NCBI GenBank assembly: GCA_934589065.1
Contig: CAKTNN010000001.1
Span: 62,001-126,000 of the forward strand
Direction: 5' to 3'
Source: an uncultured Oscillospiraceae bacterium
GTDB taxonomy: Bacteria > Bacillota > Clostridia > Oscillospirales > Oscillospiraceae
DNA length: 64,000 nt
The notes below the pieces were generated by a model. It was not told where the DNA came from and did not search any database. It saw nothing but the letters and a program-made list of their open reading frames with translations. Position numbers and translations under genes: made by a program. Of the stretch, positions 11,822-20,678 are shown one piece after another (positions within the stretch are counted from its first letter, which is position 1; each line of letters begins with the position of its first letter).

Positions 11822-12771
11822 AGTGTCCTCCTACGTTCTTTGTTTCTGCCATTATACACCCCTTTCCTGAAAAATGCTACCCATTTTTTAAGAATGGGGA
11901 TTCCCAGGATTCCCGGCAGACTCCATGGGCACACTGCCCCCGCCAGGCATACCCCACAGCTGATGCATCTTCCCAGTGCATAGTACCGTAAGTCCAGACC
12001 CTTGGCAACGGAGGCCGTTTGTAAAAAGACGCACAGCCCGCCAAAGCTCATAAGCCCTGCCGCAAGGGGCAGGCGGAGACGCTCTGCCACCGGGGAAAGC
12101 ATACAGCAGCCGTTGGTGAGCTCTAAAAGGCCCGAAATCAGACAGCGCAGCAGGGCGTTCCCTTCCAGCAGGGGATTCAGAAATGCCAGAAGGGTTCTAA
12201 AGAGAATGACGCTTATGCAGATTTTCCCCATGGCTTCTGCGGCATCCGCCAGAGTGTCTCCCGGCGGCTCTTTCCCCATTTGCGCCTGGGATTCCGTCTT
12301 CCCCGGAAGCAGCCGGGAGCAGACCCATGCCCCCAGAATTTGCAGCAGCCACAAATAGACCCCCGTCCAGGGAGAAGAAAACTGGGGAGCTGCGATTCCA
12401 AACAGAAAGGCCGGCCCAACATTGCTGCAGTAGCCCAGGAGCCGGGAAGCCTGGCCTCTTTCCAGCTTTCCTTCCCGATAGGCCTTGCCAATGCATCCGG
12501 CTCCAGCGGGGTAGCCTCCCAGAAAAGCAGGAATCAGTATCGATTCTGCGCCCTTTGGCAGGGAAAACAGCCTCCCCAGAAATCGGAATGGGCCGGCGCT
12601 CCTGCCCCAGAGGGCGGCGCTTAAAAGGGAGGAGAGCACCCAGAAGGGCAGCAGCGCCGGTATCACTGAGGAAAGGCAGAGCATAACCCCCTCTTTTGCC
12701 CCCAAAAGGGCGGTTTTGCTATCCAAAACAAGCAAAAGCATTCCCAAAGCCACCGGCAATCCCTTGATCAA
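11800..12771 (-). CDS. YlbJ-like sporulation integral membrane protein (nucleoside-recognition fold)
   Basis: A 323-residue protein with about eight hydrophobic segments. The region GGYPAGAGCIGKAYREGKLE followed by RLLGYCSNVGPAFLFG (about residues 87-125) matches the gate/nucleoside-recognition family to which sporulation protein YlbJ belongs. In Bacillus YlbJ is a mother-cell sigma-E protein required for spore cortex formation; transport of a small molecule is assumed, not shown. The start appears to be TTG with GAGGTGA about 8 bases upstream. It is divergent from yqfC, another sporulation gene. Confidence 0.75.
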   Translation of the reverse strand: MIKGLPVALGMLLLVLDSKTALLGAKEGVMLCLSSVIPALLPFWVLSSLLSAALWGRSAGPFRFLGRLFSLPKGAESILIPAFLGGYPAGAGCIGKAYREGKLERGQASRLLGYCSNVGPAFLFGIAAPQFSSPWTGVYLWLLQILGAWVCSRLLPGKTESQAQMGKEPPGDTLADAAEAMGKICISVILFRTLLAFLNPLLEGNALLRCLISGLLELTNGCCMLSPVAERLRLPLAAGLMSFGGLCVFLQTASVAKGLDLRYYALGRCISCGVCLAGAVCPWSLPGILGIPILKKWVAFFRKGVYNGRNKERRRTLCFSERK

Positions 12772-12849
12772 TTGGCGTCACCTCGGAAGAATGTATGCAA
12801 GTTGTCTCCACTGCATTCATAGGTTAAAAACCAAAGGGAGGTGGGGGCA

Positions 12850-13137
12850 GTGAAGCACGGAAATCGCCTGCTGCAGCAGCTGACGACAGACTTGGAGATG
12901 CCGGGAGAGCTGCTGCCGGGGCAGAGCCTGGTGGAGCTGGCAGGGGAGAACCGGGTGCTCATCGAGCATCACCACGGTGTTGTGGAATACAGCCGCTGCC
13001 GCATCGGCGTAGGTGTGGCCTCCGGGCGGGTTTTGGTTTGCGGGCAGGGGCTGGAGCTGGCCCGCATGACCCGGGAGCAGCTGGTGATTACCGGGCGGAT
13101 TGATGCCATCCAGCTGGTGCGGAGGGAGAAACCATGA
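12850..13137 (+). CDS. yqfC: Sporulation protein YqfC
   Basis: A 95-residue protein of the YqfC/YabP type. The core ELLPGQSLVELAGENRVLIEHH followed by GVVEYS and the IxVxxxxGRVLVCGQGLEL pattern is seen in this family of short beta-rich sporulation proteins. I choose the GTG at 12850 (VKHGNRLL) because GGGAGGTGG lies 7 bases upstream; a GTG three codons earlier is possible. It overlaps yqfD by 4 bases. In Bacillus yqfC-yqfD are sigma-E-dependent and precede phoH, exactly as here. Confidence 0.85.
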   Translation: MKHGNRLLQQLTTDLEMPGELLPGQSLVELAGENRVLIEHHHGVVEYSRCRIGVGVASGRVLVCGQGLELARMTREQLVITGRIDAIQLVRREKP

Positions 13138-14333
13138 ATCTGTGGCAGAGCCTTGCCGGGGAGGTGACGGCCCGGCTCCTGACGGCTGACCCCACGGGGG
13201 CGCTGGATGCCATTGCCAAAGAGGATATCCCCCTAAAAAGCATAGAGCCCACGGAAGAATGGATTCTGACCTTTCGGCTGCGCCGCAGCGACTACCGGAA
13301 GCTGAAAAAGCTGGCCCAATCCAGAGGGGAAAAGCTGACGCTTCTTGGCCGGGAGGGAATCTATTGGTTTCTGAAAAAGGGAGTTAGGCGGCCCGTTCTG
13401 GTGCTGGGGCTTGCATTTTTGCTGGCAATGTGCCTGTGGATTCCCACCCGGGTATTCTTTTTCCGGGTTGAGGGAAATGAACGCCTGCCGGAAAAACAAA
13501 TCCTCTGTGCAGCGGAGCAATGCGGCATTGCCTTTGGCGCCAACCGCCGGGAAATCCGCAGTGAAAAGGTGAAAAACAATCTCTTGTCCCTTTTGCCGGA
13601 GCTGCAGTGGGCCGGTATCAATACCCACGGCTGCGTTGCCGTGATCCGCGTGTCGGAAAAGCCGGAAAAAACCCAAATGGAGCAGCAGGGCCGGGGACTA
13701 TGTCACCTGATCTCTGCCAGAGACGGTGTGGTTACGTCCCTGACCGCCACGGCGGGCACAGCCCTGTGCGTTCCGGGTCAGGCGGTGGTAGAGGGTCAGG
13801 TGCTGATTTCCGGCCTGACGGACTGCGGCAGAGCCGTAAAGGCCCAGGCCGCCCAGGGGGAGGTAACGGCGCTTACAGAGCGCAGCATCCGGGCGGTAAC
13901 CCCGGTGCAGCGCCTTGTGCGTGGGGAGAACCTGAAAAAAACCAGGCGATGGAGCTTGATTCTCGGAAAAAAACGAATAAAATTGTGGATTGGTAGTGGA
14001 ATTTGGGGTAGTACTTGTGGTAGAATATGTAGAGCGTATCCCCTGGTGCTTCCCGGAGGCTTTTGCCTTCCGGTGGCCCTGGCTCTGGACGAGGTAACCC
14101 AGTGCAGGGTAACGGAGGCTGCTCTTTCCCAAGAGGATGCAAGCAGTCTTTTGAGCGCCTTTGGCAGGCAGCTGCTAAAATCGGAGATGCTTGGGGGAAC
14201 CATTCGTCACTGTAAGGAAACCCTTTCCCAAAACGGCGGACTTTATCTGCTGACAGGCACCTATTCCTGCCAGGAAGTCATCAGCCGCCCAAGATGGGAA
14301 CAGATAGGAGATATACATGAGCAAGGAAATTGA
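13134..14333 (+). CDS. yqfD: Sporulation protein YqfD (stage IV)
   Basis: A 399-residue YqfD family protein. The N-terminal domain (about 1-80) is followed by a single membrane helix (RRPVLVLGLAFLLAMCLWIPT, split near 85-105) and an extracytoplasmic domain with a FFFRVEGN beginning, resembling POTRA-type modules. YqfD is needed in the mother cell for cortex formation in Bacillus; the molecular role is not known. Position between yqfC and phoH supports the call. The 3' end overlaps phoH by 17 bases. Confidence 0.9.
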   Translation: MNLWQSLAGEVTARLLTADPTGALDAIAKEDIPLKSIEPTEEWILTFRLRRSDYRKLKKLAQSRGEKLTLLGREGIYWFLKKGVRRPVLVLGLAFLLAMCLWIPTRVFFFRVEGNERLPEKQILCAAEQCGIAFGANRREIRSEKVKNNLLSLLPELQWAGINTHGCVAVIRVSEKPEKTQMEQQGRGLCHLISARDGVVTSLTATAGTALCVPGQAVVEGQVLISGLTDCGRAVKAQAAQGEVTALTERSIRAVTPVQRLVRGENLKKTRRWSLILGKKRIKLWIGSGIWGSTCGRICRAYPLVLPGGFCLPVALALDEVTQCRVTEAALSQEDASSLLSAFGRQLLKSEMLGGTIRHCKETLSQNGGLYLLTGTYSCQEVISRPRWEQIGDIHEQGN

Positions 14334-15339
14334 ACGGATCGTAAATGTTGACCGGGTAGAAGACCTGATTGCCGTTTTCGGCTCCTTCGATGAAAATGTC
14401 CGCCGGATTGAGGAAGCTCTTTCCGTGCGGATCATCAACCGGGGCACAGACCTGAAGGTCACCGGGGATGAGGAGCAGGCAGATAAGGCCGTCCGCACTC
14501 TGGAGGGGCTGCTCTCCATTGCCGCCAGAGGGGAAACCATCGACGAGCAGCGGGTGCGCTATCTCATCACCCTGGTCAGCCAGGGAAACGAGGATCAGAT
14601 TGCCCAGATTGCCAAGGATGTGGTCTGCATCACCGCCAAGGGGAAACCCATTAAGGCAAAGACCGTAGGCCAGCAGACCTATATGAAGGCGATCGGGCAA
14701 AATACCGTCACCATTGGCGTGGGCCCTGCGGGTACGGGCAAGACCTATCTTGCCGTTGCCGCGGCGGTAAGTGCCTTCCGGGAGCGGACGGTGAACCGGA
14801 TTATTCTTACCCGCCCCGCCGTAGAGGCAGGGGAGCGGCTGGGCTTTCTGCCCGGCGACCTGCAAAATAAGGTTGACCCCTATCTGCGCCCCCTTTACGA
14901 TGCCCTTTACGATATGCTGGGGGCAGAAACCTTTCAAAAGTATCAGGAGCGGGGTTCCATCGAGGTCGCGCCCCTGGCCTATATGCGGGGCCGCACCCTG
15001 GACGACAGCTTTATCATCCTGGACGAGGCCCAGAATACCACCCGGGAACAGATGAAAATGTTCCTGACCCGTCTGGGCTTCGGCTCTAAAATCGTTATCA
15101 CCGGAGACGTGACCCAGATCGACCTGCCGGATGACAAGGTTTCCGGCCTGAAGGATGCCATCCGGGTCTTGGAAGGGGTAGAGGACATCGCGATATGCCG
15201 GTTGACCTCTGCGGATGTGGTGCGCCACGCTCTGGTGCAGAAGATTATCAATGCCTACGAAAAAGCGGCGGAAAAGCCAAAGGTTTCCAAGCCGGACAAT
15301 CATTTTCAGGGAAAATATCAAAGGAAGAGAGAAAAATGA
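14317..15339 (+). CDS. phoH: PhoH family ATPase (YbeZ type)
   Basis: A 340-residue protein. An N-terminal KH-like segment (about 1-100) precedes the PhoH ATPase domain with Walker A GPAGTGKTYLA (about 138-148), Walker B SFIILDEAQNTT (about 229-240) and GDVTQIDLP. PhoH proteins are predicted RNA-linked ATPases that act with YbeY in rRNA and ribosome quality control. The neighbouring ybeY starts inside its stop codon (ATGA), which supports that partnership. Confidence 0.95.
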   Translation: MSKEIERIVNVDRVEDLIAVFGSFDENVRRIEEALSVRIINRGTDLKVTGDEEQADKAVRTLEGLLSIAARGETIDEQRVRYLITLVSQGNEDQIAQIAKDVVCITAKGKPIKAKTVGQQTYMKAIGQNTVTIGVGPAGTGKTYLAVAAAVSAFRERTVNRIILTRPAVEAGERLGFLPGDLQNKVDPYLRPLYDALYDMLGAETFQKYQERGSIEVAPLAYMRGRTLDDSFIILDEAQNTTREQMKMFLTRLGFGSKIVITGDVTQIDLPDDKVSGLKDAIRVLEGVEDIAICRLTSADVVRHALVQKIINAYEKAAEKPKVSKPDNHFQGKYQRKREK

Positions 15340-15836
15340 GAAACAAAATCAATCTGGTGTTTGAGCAGGGCGGTCTGAAGCGCCTGCCCATTGCCGCCAA
15401 TATCAAAACCTGCATCAATGCCGTTTTAAAGCAGGAGGGCGTTCCCGTTAAGTGTGAGATCAATGTGTTGGTGACGGATGACAAGGGCATTCAAACCATC
15501 AACCGCACCTCCCGAAACATTGATCAGCCCACGGATGTTTTGAGCTTCCCCATGTTTACCCTTGCCCCCGGTGAGCTTCCTGCGGATTGGAGCGAATACA
15601 CAGACCCCGATACCGGCCTCGTGCCCCTGGGGGATATGTGCATCTCTCTGGAGCGGGCCATTGCCCAGGCTCAGGAGTTTGGGCACACCACCCGTCGGGA
15701 AGTTGGCTATCTGACCATCCATTCCATGCTCCACCTTCTGGGCTACGATCACCTGGACGAAGGCCCGCAAAAGCGTCAGATGCGAGCCAGAGAAGAAGCA
15801 ATCGCCTCGGAAATTCCGGGGATGAGCCGAAAATAA
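15336..15836 (+). CDS. ybeY: Endoribonuclease YbeY (rRNA maturation factor)
   Basis: A 166-residue zinc metalloprotein needed for 16S rRNA 3' processing and ribosome quality control. The UPF0054 signature HSMLHLLGYDHLDEG near residues 129-143 supplies the three zinc-binding histidines (HxxxHxxGYDH). The start overlaps the phoH stop by 4 bases; a much longer frame extension upstream lies inside phoH and is not used. Length is typical. Confidence 0.96.
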   Translation: MRNKINLVFEQGGLKRLPIAANIKTCINAVLKQEGVPVKCEINVLVTDDKGIQTINRTSRNIDQPTDVLSFPMFTLAPGELPADWSEYTDPDTGLVPLGDMCISLERAIAQAQEFGHTTRREVGYLTIHSMLHLLGYDHLDEGPQKRQMRAREEAIASEIPGMSRK

Positions 15837-15845
15837 GGAGAAAAT

Positions 15846-16733
15846 ATGAACACAAAATCTGCTATGATCACGATATGCGGTCGCCCCAACGTGGGCAAAT
15901 CCACCCTGACCAATTTCCTGGTGGGGGAGAAGATCGCCATTGTTTCCAATAAGCCCCAGACCACCCGAAACCGTATTTGCGGCATTGTCACCCGGGACAA
16001 TACCCAGTTTGTCTTTGTGGATACCCCCGGCTACCATCGGGCCCGCACCAAGCTGGGGGACTATATGGTCAATACCGTCCGGGAGTCCATTGCCGATGTG
16101 GATTTAACCCTGCTGGTGGTGGAGCCCATTGCCTCCATTGGCCCTCAGGAGGAGGGCTTGATTGAAAAAATCCGGGCCAGCCATTGCCCCGCCGTGCTGG
16201 TGATTAACAAAATCGACACCGTGGAAAAGGATACCCTTTTGGAGGTGATCGCCAAGTATTCCCAGGCCTACTCCTTTGAGGACATCCTTCCCATCAGCGC
16301 CAAAACCGGCGACGGGGTAGAGGAGCTTCTCCGGGTCTGCGGAAAATATGCCCAGGAGGGCCCCTTCCTGTTCCCGGATGACGTCACCACCGACCAGCCG
16401 GAGCGCCAGGTCATGGCGGAAATCATCCGGGAAAAGCTGCTGTGGTGCCTGGACAAGGAGATTCCCCACGGTACTGCCGTGGAGATCACCAAATTCTCCG
16501 AGCGGGACAACGGCATTATCGATATCGACGCCACCATTTATTGCGAGAAGGCCAGCCACAAGGGGATTATCATCGGCAAACAGGGAGCTATGCTGAAAAA
16601 AATCTCCTCCATGGCCCGGGCCGACTGCGAAAAGTTTATGGGCACTCAGGTCTTCCTGACAACTTGGGTGAAGGTAAAGGAAAACTGGCGGGACAGCGAT
16701 TTCCTGGTGAAAAACTTCGGCTACCGGGACTGA
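15846..16733 (+). CDS. era: GTPase Era
   Basis: A 295-residue GTPase that binds the 3' end of 16S rRNA during 30S assembly. G1 is GRPNVGKST (about 10-18), G3 DTPG near 59-62, and G4 NKID near 120-123. The C-terminal KH domain includes GIIIGKQGAMLKKI near 240-253. An AAGGAG site precedes the ATG. It is followed by yqzL and recO, the conserved Firmicute order. Confidence 0.97.
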   Translation: MNTKSAMITICGRPNVGKSTLTNFLVGEKIAIVSNKPQTTRNRICGIVTRDNTQFVFVDTPGYHRARTKLGDYMVNTVRESIADVDLTLLVVEPIASIGPQEEGLIEKIRASHCPAVLVINKIDTVEKDTLLEVIAKYSQAYSFEDILPISAKTGDGVEELLRVCGKYAQEGPFLFPDDVTTDQPERQVMAEIIREKLLWCLDKEIPHGTAVEITKFSERDNGIIDIDATIYCEKASHKGIIIGKQGAMLKKISSMARADCEKFMGTQVFLTTWVKVKENWRDSDFLVKNFGYRD

Positions 16734-16774
16734 TTTCTCGCCCTTGGGTACAATCCCAGGTGGGAAACCTCCAT

Positions 16775-16920
16775 ATTGTCATTGCGAGGCAGTGCGCACG
16801 ACTCCGCGCTAAGAGCCGCCTTCGGCGGTTGCGCTATGCACAGCGCTGCGGCGCGAGACTGCCGTGGCAATCTCGGACGCAGGCACAACGTATCAGCCGG
16901 TGCCAAAAACAATGACAGCA
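16775..16920. repeat. Dispersed intergenic repeat, copy 2
   Basis: This insertion between era and yqzL consists of the same repeat family as at 1-190 and 22.5-22.8 kb. Bases 16805-16826 (CGCGCTAAGAGCCGCCTTCG and two more) recur exactly, inverted, at 22690-22711. It contains several GC-rich inverted repeats. No open frame looks coding. Confidence 0.6.
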
Positions 16921-16975
16921 TTTCCCAGACTACCCGGCCCTTCCTTTGCAAACACTACCCTCGGGAGGGATGACC

Positions 16976-17119
16976 GTGAATTCTGCGGACTACTGGAAGC
17001 TTTTTCTGGAAACCGGCGCACCGGAGGCCTATGTATCCTATATGACCACACTCAGAATGGAGAAAGACCATGTATTTGACCGTTCGGGCCATCGTCCTGC
17101 GGGTATCGGACTACAATGA
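16976..17119 (+). CDS. yqzL: YqzL family small protein
   Basis: A 47-residue frame starting with GTG, preceded by GGGAGGGA 6 bases upstream. The N-terminal sequence SADYWKLFLETGAPEAYVSY fits the YqzL pattern (WKxFxxTGxxxxYLxY), and YqzL in Bacillus is a 47-residue protein encoded exactly here, between era and recO. The 3' half overlaps the first 50 bases of recO in another frame. The function of YqzL is unknown. It is too short for automatic frame lists and easily missed. Confidence 0.75.
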   Translation: MNSADYWKLFLETGAPEAYVSYMTTLRMEKDHVFDRSGHRPAGIGLQ

Positions 17120-17858
17120 CCACGATGCCCTTTTAACGGTGCTGACCCAGAATTATGGCAAGCTGACCATCAAGGCCAGAGGGCTGCGGCGGAAAAACAG
17201 CCCCCTGATCGCCCCCTGCCAGCTTTTGGCCTACGGGGAATTTACCCTGTTTGAATACAAGGGGAAATATACCATCAATGAGGCAAGAGCGCTGGAACTC
17301 TTTCAGGGCCTGCGCCGGGAGCTGACCCAGCTTTCTCTTGGCAGCTATTTTGCCCAGGTAACGGAGCTTATCTCCCAGGAGGATCTGCCAAACCCGGAGC
17401 TGCAAGCCCTGCTTCTCAATTCCCTCTACGCCCTATCGGAGCTGGGAAAGCCGGAAGAGCTGGTAAAGGCGGTATTTGAGCTCCGCAGTGCCTGCCTGGC
17501 GGGTTACACCCCGGAGCTTTCCGGCTGCCATGTCTGCGGCAGCCCCACCCCGGATCGGTTCGACCTGAGCCAGGGCTGCCTGGAATGCCGCCAGTGCCGG
17601 GATCCCCAGAGCCAGGGCATCCGCATTCCGGTTACTCCGGAGGCCTTAGACGCCATGCGCTATATCTGCCTGTGCAGCCCAAAGCGGCTCTTTTCCTTCC
17701 GCATCAGTCCCCTGGGGCTTTCCTGCCTGGGGGGCATTACGGAAGGGTACTTAAGCACCCAGCTGGAGCACGGCTTTTCCACACTGGATTTTTACCGCTC
17801 GCTGTATGCCATGCCCCAGCTTGCCGCGCCCATCCAAAAGGAGAACATAAATGACTGA
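17070..17858 (+). CDS. recO: DNA repair protein RecO
   Basis: A 262-residue mediator of RecFOR recombination that helps load RecA on SSB-coated DNA. An N-terminal OB fold begins with MYLTVRAIVLRVSDYNDHDA and includes YGKLTIKARGLRRKNSPL. The central helical domain follows, then a four-cysteine zinc-finger region (CHVC near 152 and CLECRQC near 172). It starts within yqzL and overlaps mutS2 by 8 bases. Confidence 0.95.
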   Translation: MYLTVRAIVLRVSDYNDHDALLTVLTQNYGKLTIKARGLRRKNSPLIAPCQLLAYGEFTLFEYKGKYTINEARALELFQGLRRELTQLSLGSYFAQVTELISQEDLPNPELQALLLNSLYALSELGKPEELVKAVFELRSACLAGYTPELSGCHVCGSPTPDRFDLSQGCLECRQCRDPQSQGIRIPVTPEALDAMRYICLCSPKRLFSFRISPLGLSCLGGITEGYLSTQLEHGFSTLDFYRSLYAMPQLAAPIQKENIND

Positions 17859-20229
17859 ATTATATGAAAAATCCCTGACAAAGCTGGAACTGAGCCAGGT
17901 TTTGGAAATGCTGTCCCAGTGCGCCGGAAGCGAAGGGGGCAAGACGGCCTGCCTGGGCCTGACCCCGGAGTCCGATTTGGATACCGTCCGGCAGCTTCTG
18001 GAGCAGACCACCGCCGCCTCCGACCTTTGCGCCCGGAAGGGAAATCCCACCTTTGGGGATGTGACCGATGTTTCCGCCAGCCTGGAACGGGCCGACCGGG
18101 GCGGAAGCTTGCAGCCGGTAGAGCTGATGCGCATTGCAGGCGTTCTGCGCTGCGCCCGGAACATCAAAGGCTTTGTATCCGAGGATGACCCCAAAACAGT
18201 GCTGGACAGCCTGTTTGACGCCCTGACTCCCAACAAATACCTGGAAGACCGGATTTTCGGCGCCATTCTCTCGGAGGAGGAAATTGCCGATACGGCCTCT
18301 CCGGCCCTGGCGGATATCCGGCGGCACAAACGCATCCAGGCCGGAAAAATCCGGGACAGTCTGCAAAAAATTATTTCTTCCCCGGCCTATTCCAAGTTCC
18401 TGCGAGAGCCGATCATTACCATCCGCCAGGGAAGGTATGTGGTTCCCGTAAAATCCGAATGCAAAAATGACGTTCCCGGCCTGGTGCACGATGTATCTGC
18501 CACCGGCTCTACCTATTTTGTGGAGCCCATGTCTGCGGTGAATGCCAACAATGCCCTGCGGGAGCTGGAGTTGAAGGAAAAGAAGGAAATTGAGCGAATC
18601 CTTGCAGAGCTCTCTGCCGAAGCAGCCGCCTACGCAGAGCCCATCCGGCTGGACGTTGCTATGCTGATTCAGCTGGATGTGATTTTTGCCAAGGCAAAGC
18701 TTGCCTACCGGATGAATGCCTGGGCTCCCGTGATGAACGACCAGGGCAGGGTAGAGCTGCGCAATGCCCGGCATCCCCTGATCGACCCCAAAAAGGTGGT
18801 GCCCATCTCCCTGCGGCTTGGTTCGGATTTTGATACCATGATTATCACCGGCCCCAATACCGGCGGCAAAACCGTCACCCTGAAAACCATCGGTCTGCTG
18901 ACCCTGATGGCAGAGTGCGGCCTTCATGTGCCCGCCGGGGACGGCAGCACCCTTTCTACCTTTGATGCGATTCTTGCGGACATCGGCGATGAGCAGTCCA
19001 TTGCCCAGAGCCTTTCCACCTTCTCCGGACACATGAGAACCATTGTGGATGTGGTTGCCCAGTGCGACGGAAGGACCTTGGTGCTCTACGATGAGCTGGG
19101 CGCCGGAACAGACCCTGCCGAGGGTGCGGCCCTGGCAATTGCGCTGATTGAATTCAGCCGGAAGATGGGCTCCCGGGTGGTGGCAACCACCCACTATGCA
19201 GAGCTTAAGCTCTACGCCATGCGCACCAAGGGTGTTATCAATGCCTCCTGCGAATTTGACGTGGAGACGCTGCAGCCCACCTACCGTCTGCTTATCGGCA
19301 TTCCAGGCAAATCCAATGCCTTTGCTATATGCCGCAAGCTGGGCCTGCCAGAGGATATTTTGAAAGAGGCTTCTGATCTTGTGGGCAAGAGCGATAAGGA
19401 CTTTGAGGATTTGCTGACCCAGCTGGAGCAGCAGCGCCAGCAAATGGAGTCCGCCCGGCTGGAGGCAGAGCGCCTCAAGCAGGAAACCGCAAAAATCAAG
19501 CAGCAGAGCGAAGAGTATAACGTCCAGCTGCAAAAGGAAAAGGACAAGGCCATGGAGTCCGCCAGAAGGGAGGCCCAGGCCATTATCGAGGAGGCCCGCG
19601 CCGCTGCCAACGCCGCCTCTGAGGAGCTCAAGGCCCTGCGCAAGCAGCTGCAGTCCGGCGGCGATACCACCGGCATCAACCAGCGCCAGACGGAGCTGCG
19701 CCGGGTGCTCAACGAGACGGAGGAGAAAATCCGTGCCCAGGCCCCAAAAAAAGAGCGGCCCAAGGCATCCCGGGGCATTCTGGTGGGGGATACGGTGGAG
19801 CTATTGAAGCTGGGAACCAAGGCAAGCGTCCTTGCCATCAACAAGGACGGCACCTATCAGCTCCAGGCGGGCATCCTGAAAATGACCGCCAAAGGGGACG
19901 AAATTTACCTGCTGGAAAACGAGAATCCTTACGCCGCCAAGGGCGGACGCCCGGCCCATTCCGGCAGAGAGATGAAGATGACCGCCATGCCCACGGAAAT
20001 TGATCTGCGGGGTATGGATGCGGTAGAGGCGATTTGCGTGCTGGATCGCTACCTGGATGAGGCCATGCGGGCAAAGCTTTCCACCGTCCGCATTATCCAC
20101 GGAAAGGGCACCGGCGTGCTGCGCAATGCGGTGCAGCAGGATCTGAAACGGAATAAATATATTAAAAAGTTCCGGTTGGGCCAGTATGGCGAGGGCGAAG
20201 ACGGCGTAACCATTGCTGAATTTATCTGA
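17851..20229 (+). CDS. mutS2: Endonuclease MutS2
   Basis: A 792-residue MutS family protein lacking the mismatch-recognition domain. The ATPase domain has Walker A GPNTGGKTVTLK (about 332-343) and the signature DELGAGTDPAEGAALA. A coiled coil at about 515-640 is followed by a C-terminal Smr nuclease domain with IDLRGMDAVEA and VRIIHGKGTGVLR. MutS2 acts on recombination intermediates and, in Bacillus, on collided ribosomes. An AAAGGAG site precedes the start. Confidence 0.97.
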   Translation: MTELYEKSLTKLELSQVLEMLSQCAGSEGGKTACLGLTPESDLDTVRQLLEQTTAASDLCARKGNPTFGDVTDVSASLERADRGGSLQPVELMRIAGVLRCARNIKGFVSEDDPKTVLDSLFDALTPNKYLEDRIFGAILSEEEIADTASPALADIRRHKRIQAGKIRDSLQKIISSPAYSKFLREPIITIRQGRYVVPVKSECKNDVPGLVHDVSATGSTYFVEPMSAVNANNALRELELKEKKEIERILAELSAEAAAYAEPIRLDVAMLIQLDVIFAKAKLAYRMNAWAPVMNDQGRVELRNARHPLIDPKKVVPISLRLGSDFDTMIITGPNTGGKTVTLKTIGLLTLMAECGLHVPAGDGSTLSTFDAILADIGDEQSIAQSLSTFSGHMRTIVDVVAQCDGRTLVLYDELGAGTDPAEGAALAIALIEFSRKMGSRVVATTHYAELKLYAMRTKGVINASCEFDVETLQPTYRLLIGIPGKSNAFAICRKLGLPEDILKEASDLVGKSDKDFEDLLTQLEQQRQQMESARLEAERLKQETAKIKQQSEEYNVQLQKEKDKAMESARREAQAIIEEARAAANAASEELKALRKQLQSGGDTTGINQRQTELRRVLNETEEKIRAQAPKKERPKASRGILVGDTVELLKLGTKASVLAINKDGTYQLQAGILKMTAKGDEIYLLENENPYAAKGGRPAHSGREMKMTAMPTEIDLRGMDAVEAICVLDRYLDEAMRAKLSTVRIIHGKGTGVLRNAVQQDLKRNKYIKKFRLGQYGEGEDGVTIAEFI

Positions 20230-20276
20230 ATCGCTTCTTTTTTGATCAATTCGACAAAAGCTCCCAAAGTAATTGG

Positions 20277-20305
20277 TTGACATTTCATAAGAAAAAGGTT
20301 ATTAT
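20277..20305 (+). promoter_or_regulatory. Sigma-A promoter for the HPr-like gene
   Basis: TTGACA (20277-20282) and TATTAT (20300-20305) with a 17-base spacer, about 50 bases before the start codon. Confidence 0.75.
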
Positions 20306-20356
20306 TTATAAAGACCCGTCACATCCATGGGAATGTGATGAAAAGGAGTGTATGTT

Positions 20357-20617
20357 ATGTTTAGCAAAGAAGTTGTCGTTCGCTGCGAGTCCGGTCTGCA
20401 TAACAAGCAGGCTACATACTTCGTGCAGAAGGCAAACGAGTTTGAAAGCAGCATCTGGCTGGAATCCGGCAATCGAAAGATGAACGCAAAGAGCCTGCTG
20501 GGCATTATGTCCCTGGGCATTATCTCCGGCTCTACCGTTACCCTGAGTGCCGTCGGTTCCGATGAGGAAGCCGCGGTCACTGCACTGGAAGCTCTGCTCC
20601 AGCGGGATGTTTATTGA
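20357..20617 (+). CDS. HPr family phosphocarrier protein
   Basis: An 86-residue HPr fold protein. The active-site loop reads SGLHNKQATYF, keeping the phospho-accepting histidine (His15 equivalent) but replacing the usual ARP with NKQ, so the conserved Arg17 is Lys. The regulatory serine region is present as NAKSLLGIMSLGI. Canonical HPr carries phosphate from EI to sugar EIIs and, when Ser-phosphorylated, mediates catabolite repression. The altered loop makes a regulatory or non-PTS role possible. No other PTS gene is near. The ATG is preceded by AAAGGAG; a GTG three codons upstream is less likely. Confidence 0.88.
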   Translation: MFSKEVVVRCESGLHNKQATYFVQKANEFESSIWLESGNRKMNAKSLLGIMSLGIISGSTVTLSAVGSDEEAAVTALEALLQRDVY

Positions 20618-20630
20618 TTGAACCATCGTC

Positions 20631-20671
20631 AGCCGCCTCTTTGCCAAACGCGAAAGAGGCGGCTCTTTTTT
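20631..20671 (+). terminator. Intrinsic terminator after the HPr-like gene
   Basis: AGCCGCCTCTTT (20631-20642) pairs perfectly with AAAGAGGCGGCT (20653-20664), followed by CTTTTTT. The uvrC start codon lies only 8 bases beyond the T-run. Confidence 0.85.
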
Positions 20672-20678
20672 GAAAACC

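Noticed and set aside
17860..19533. A 557-codon minus-strand frame.
   Set aside because: It is the antisense shadow of mutS2, rich in His/Gly/Gln, with no ribosome site or family pattern.
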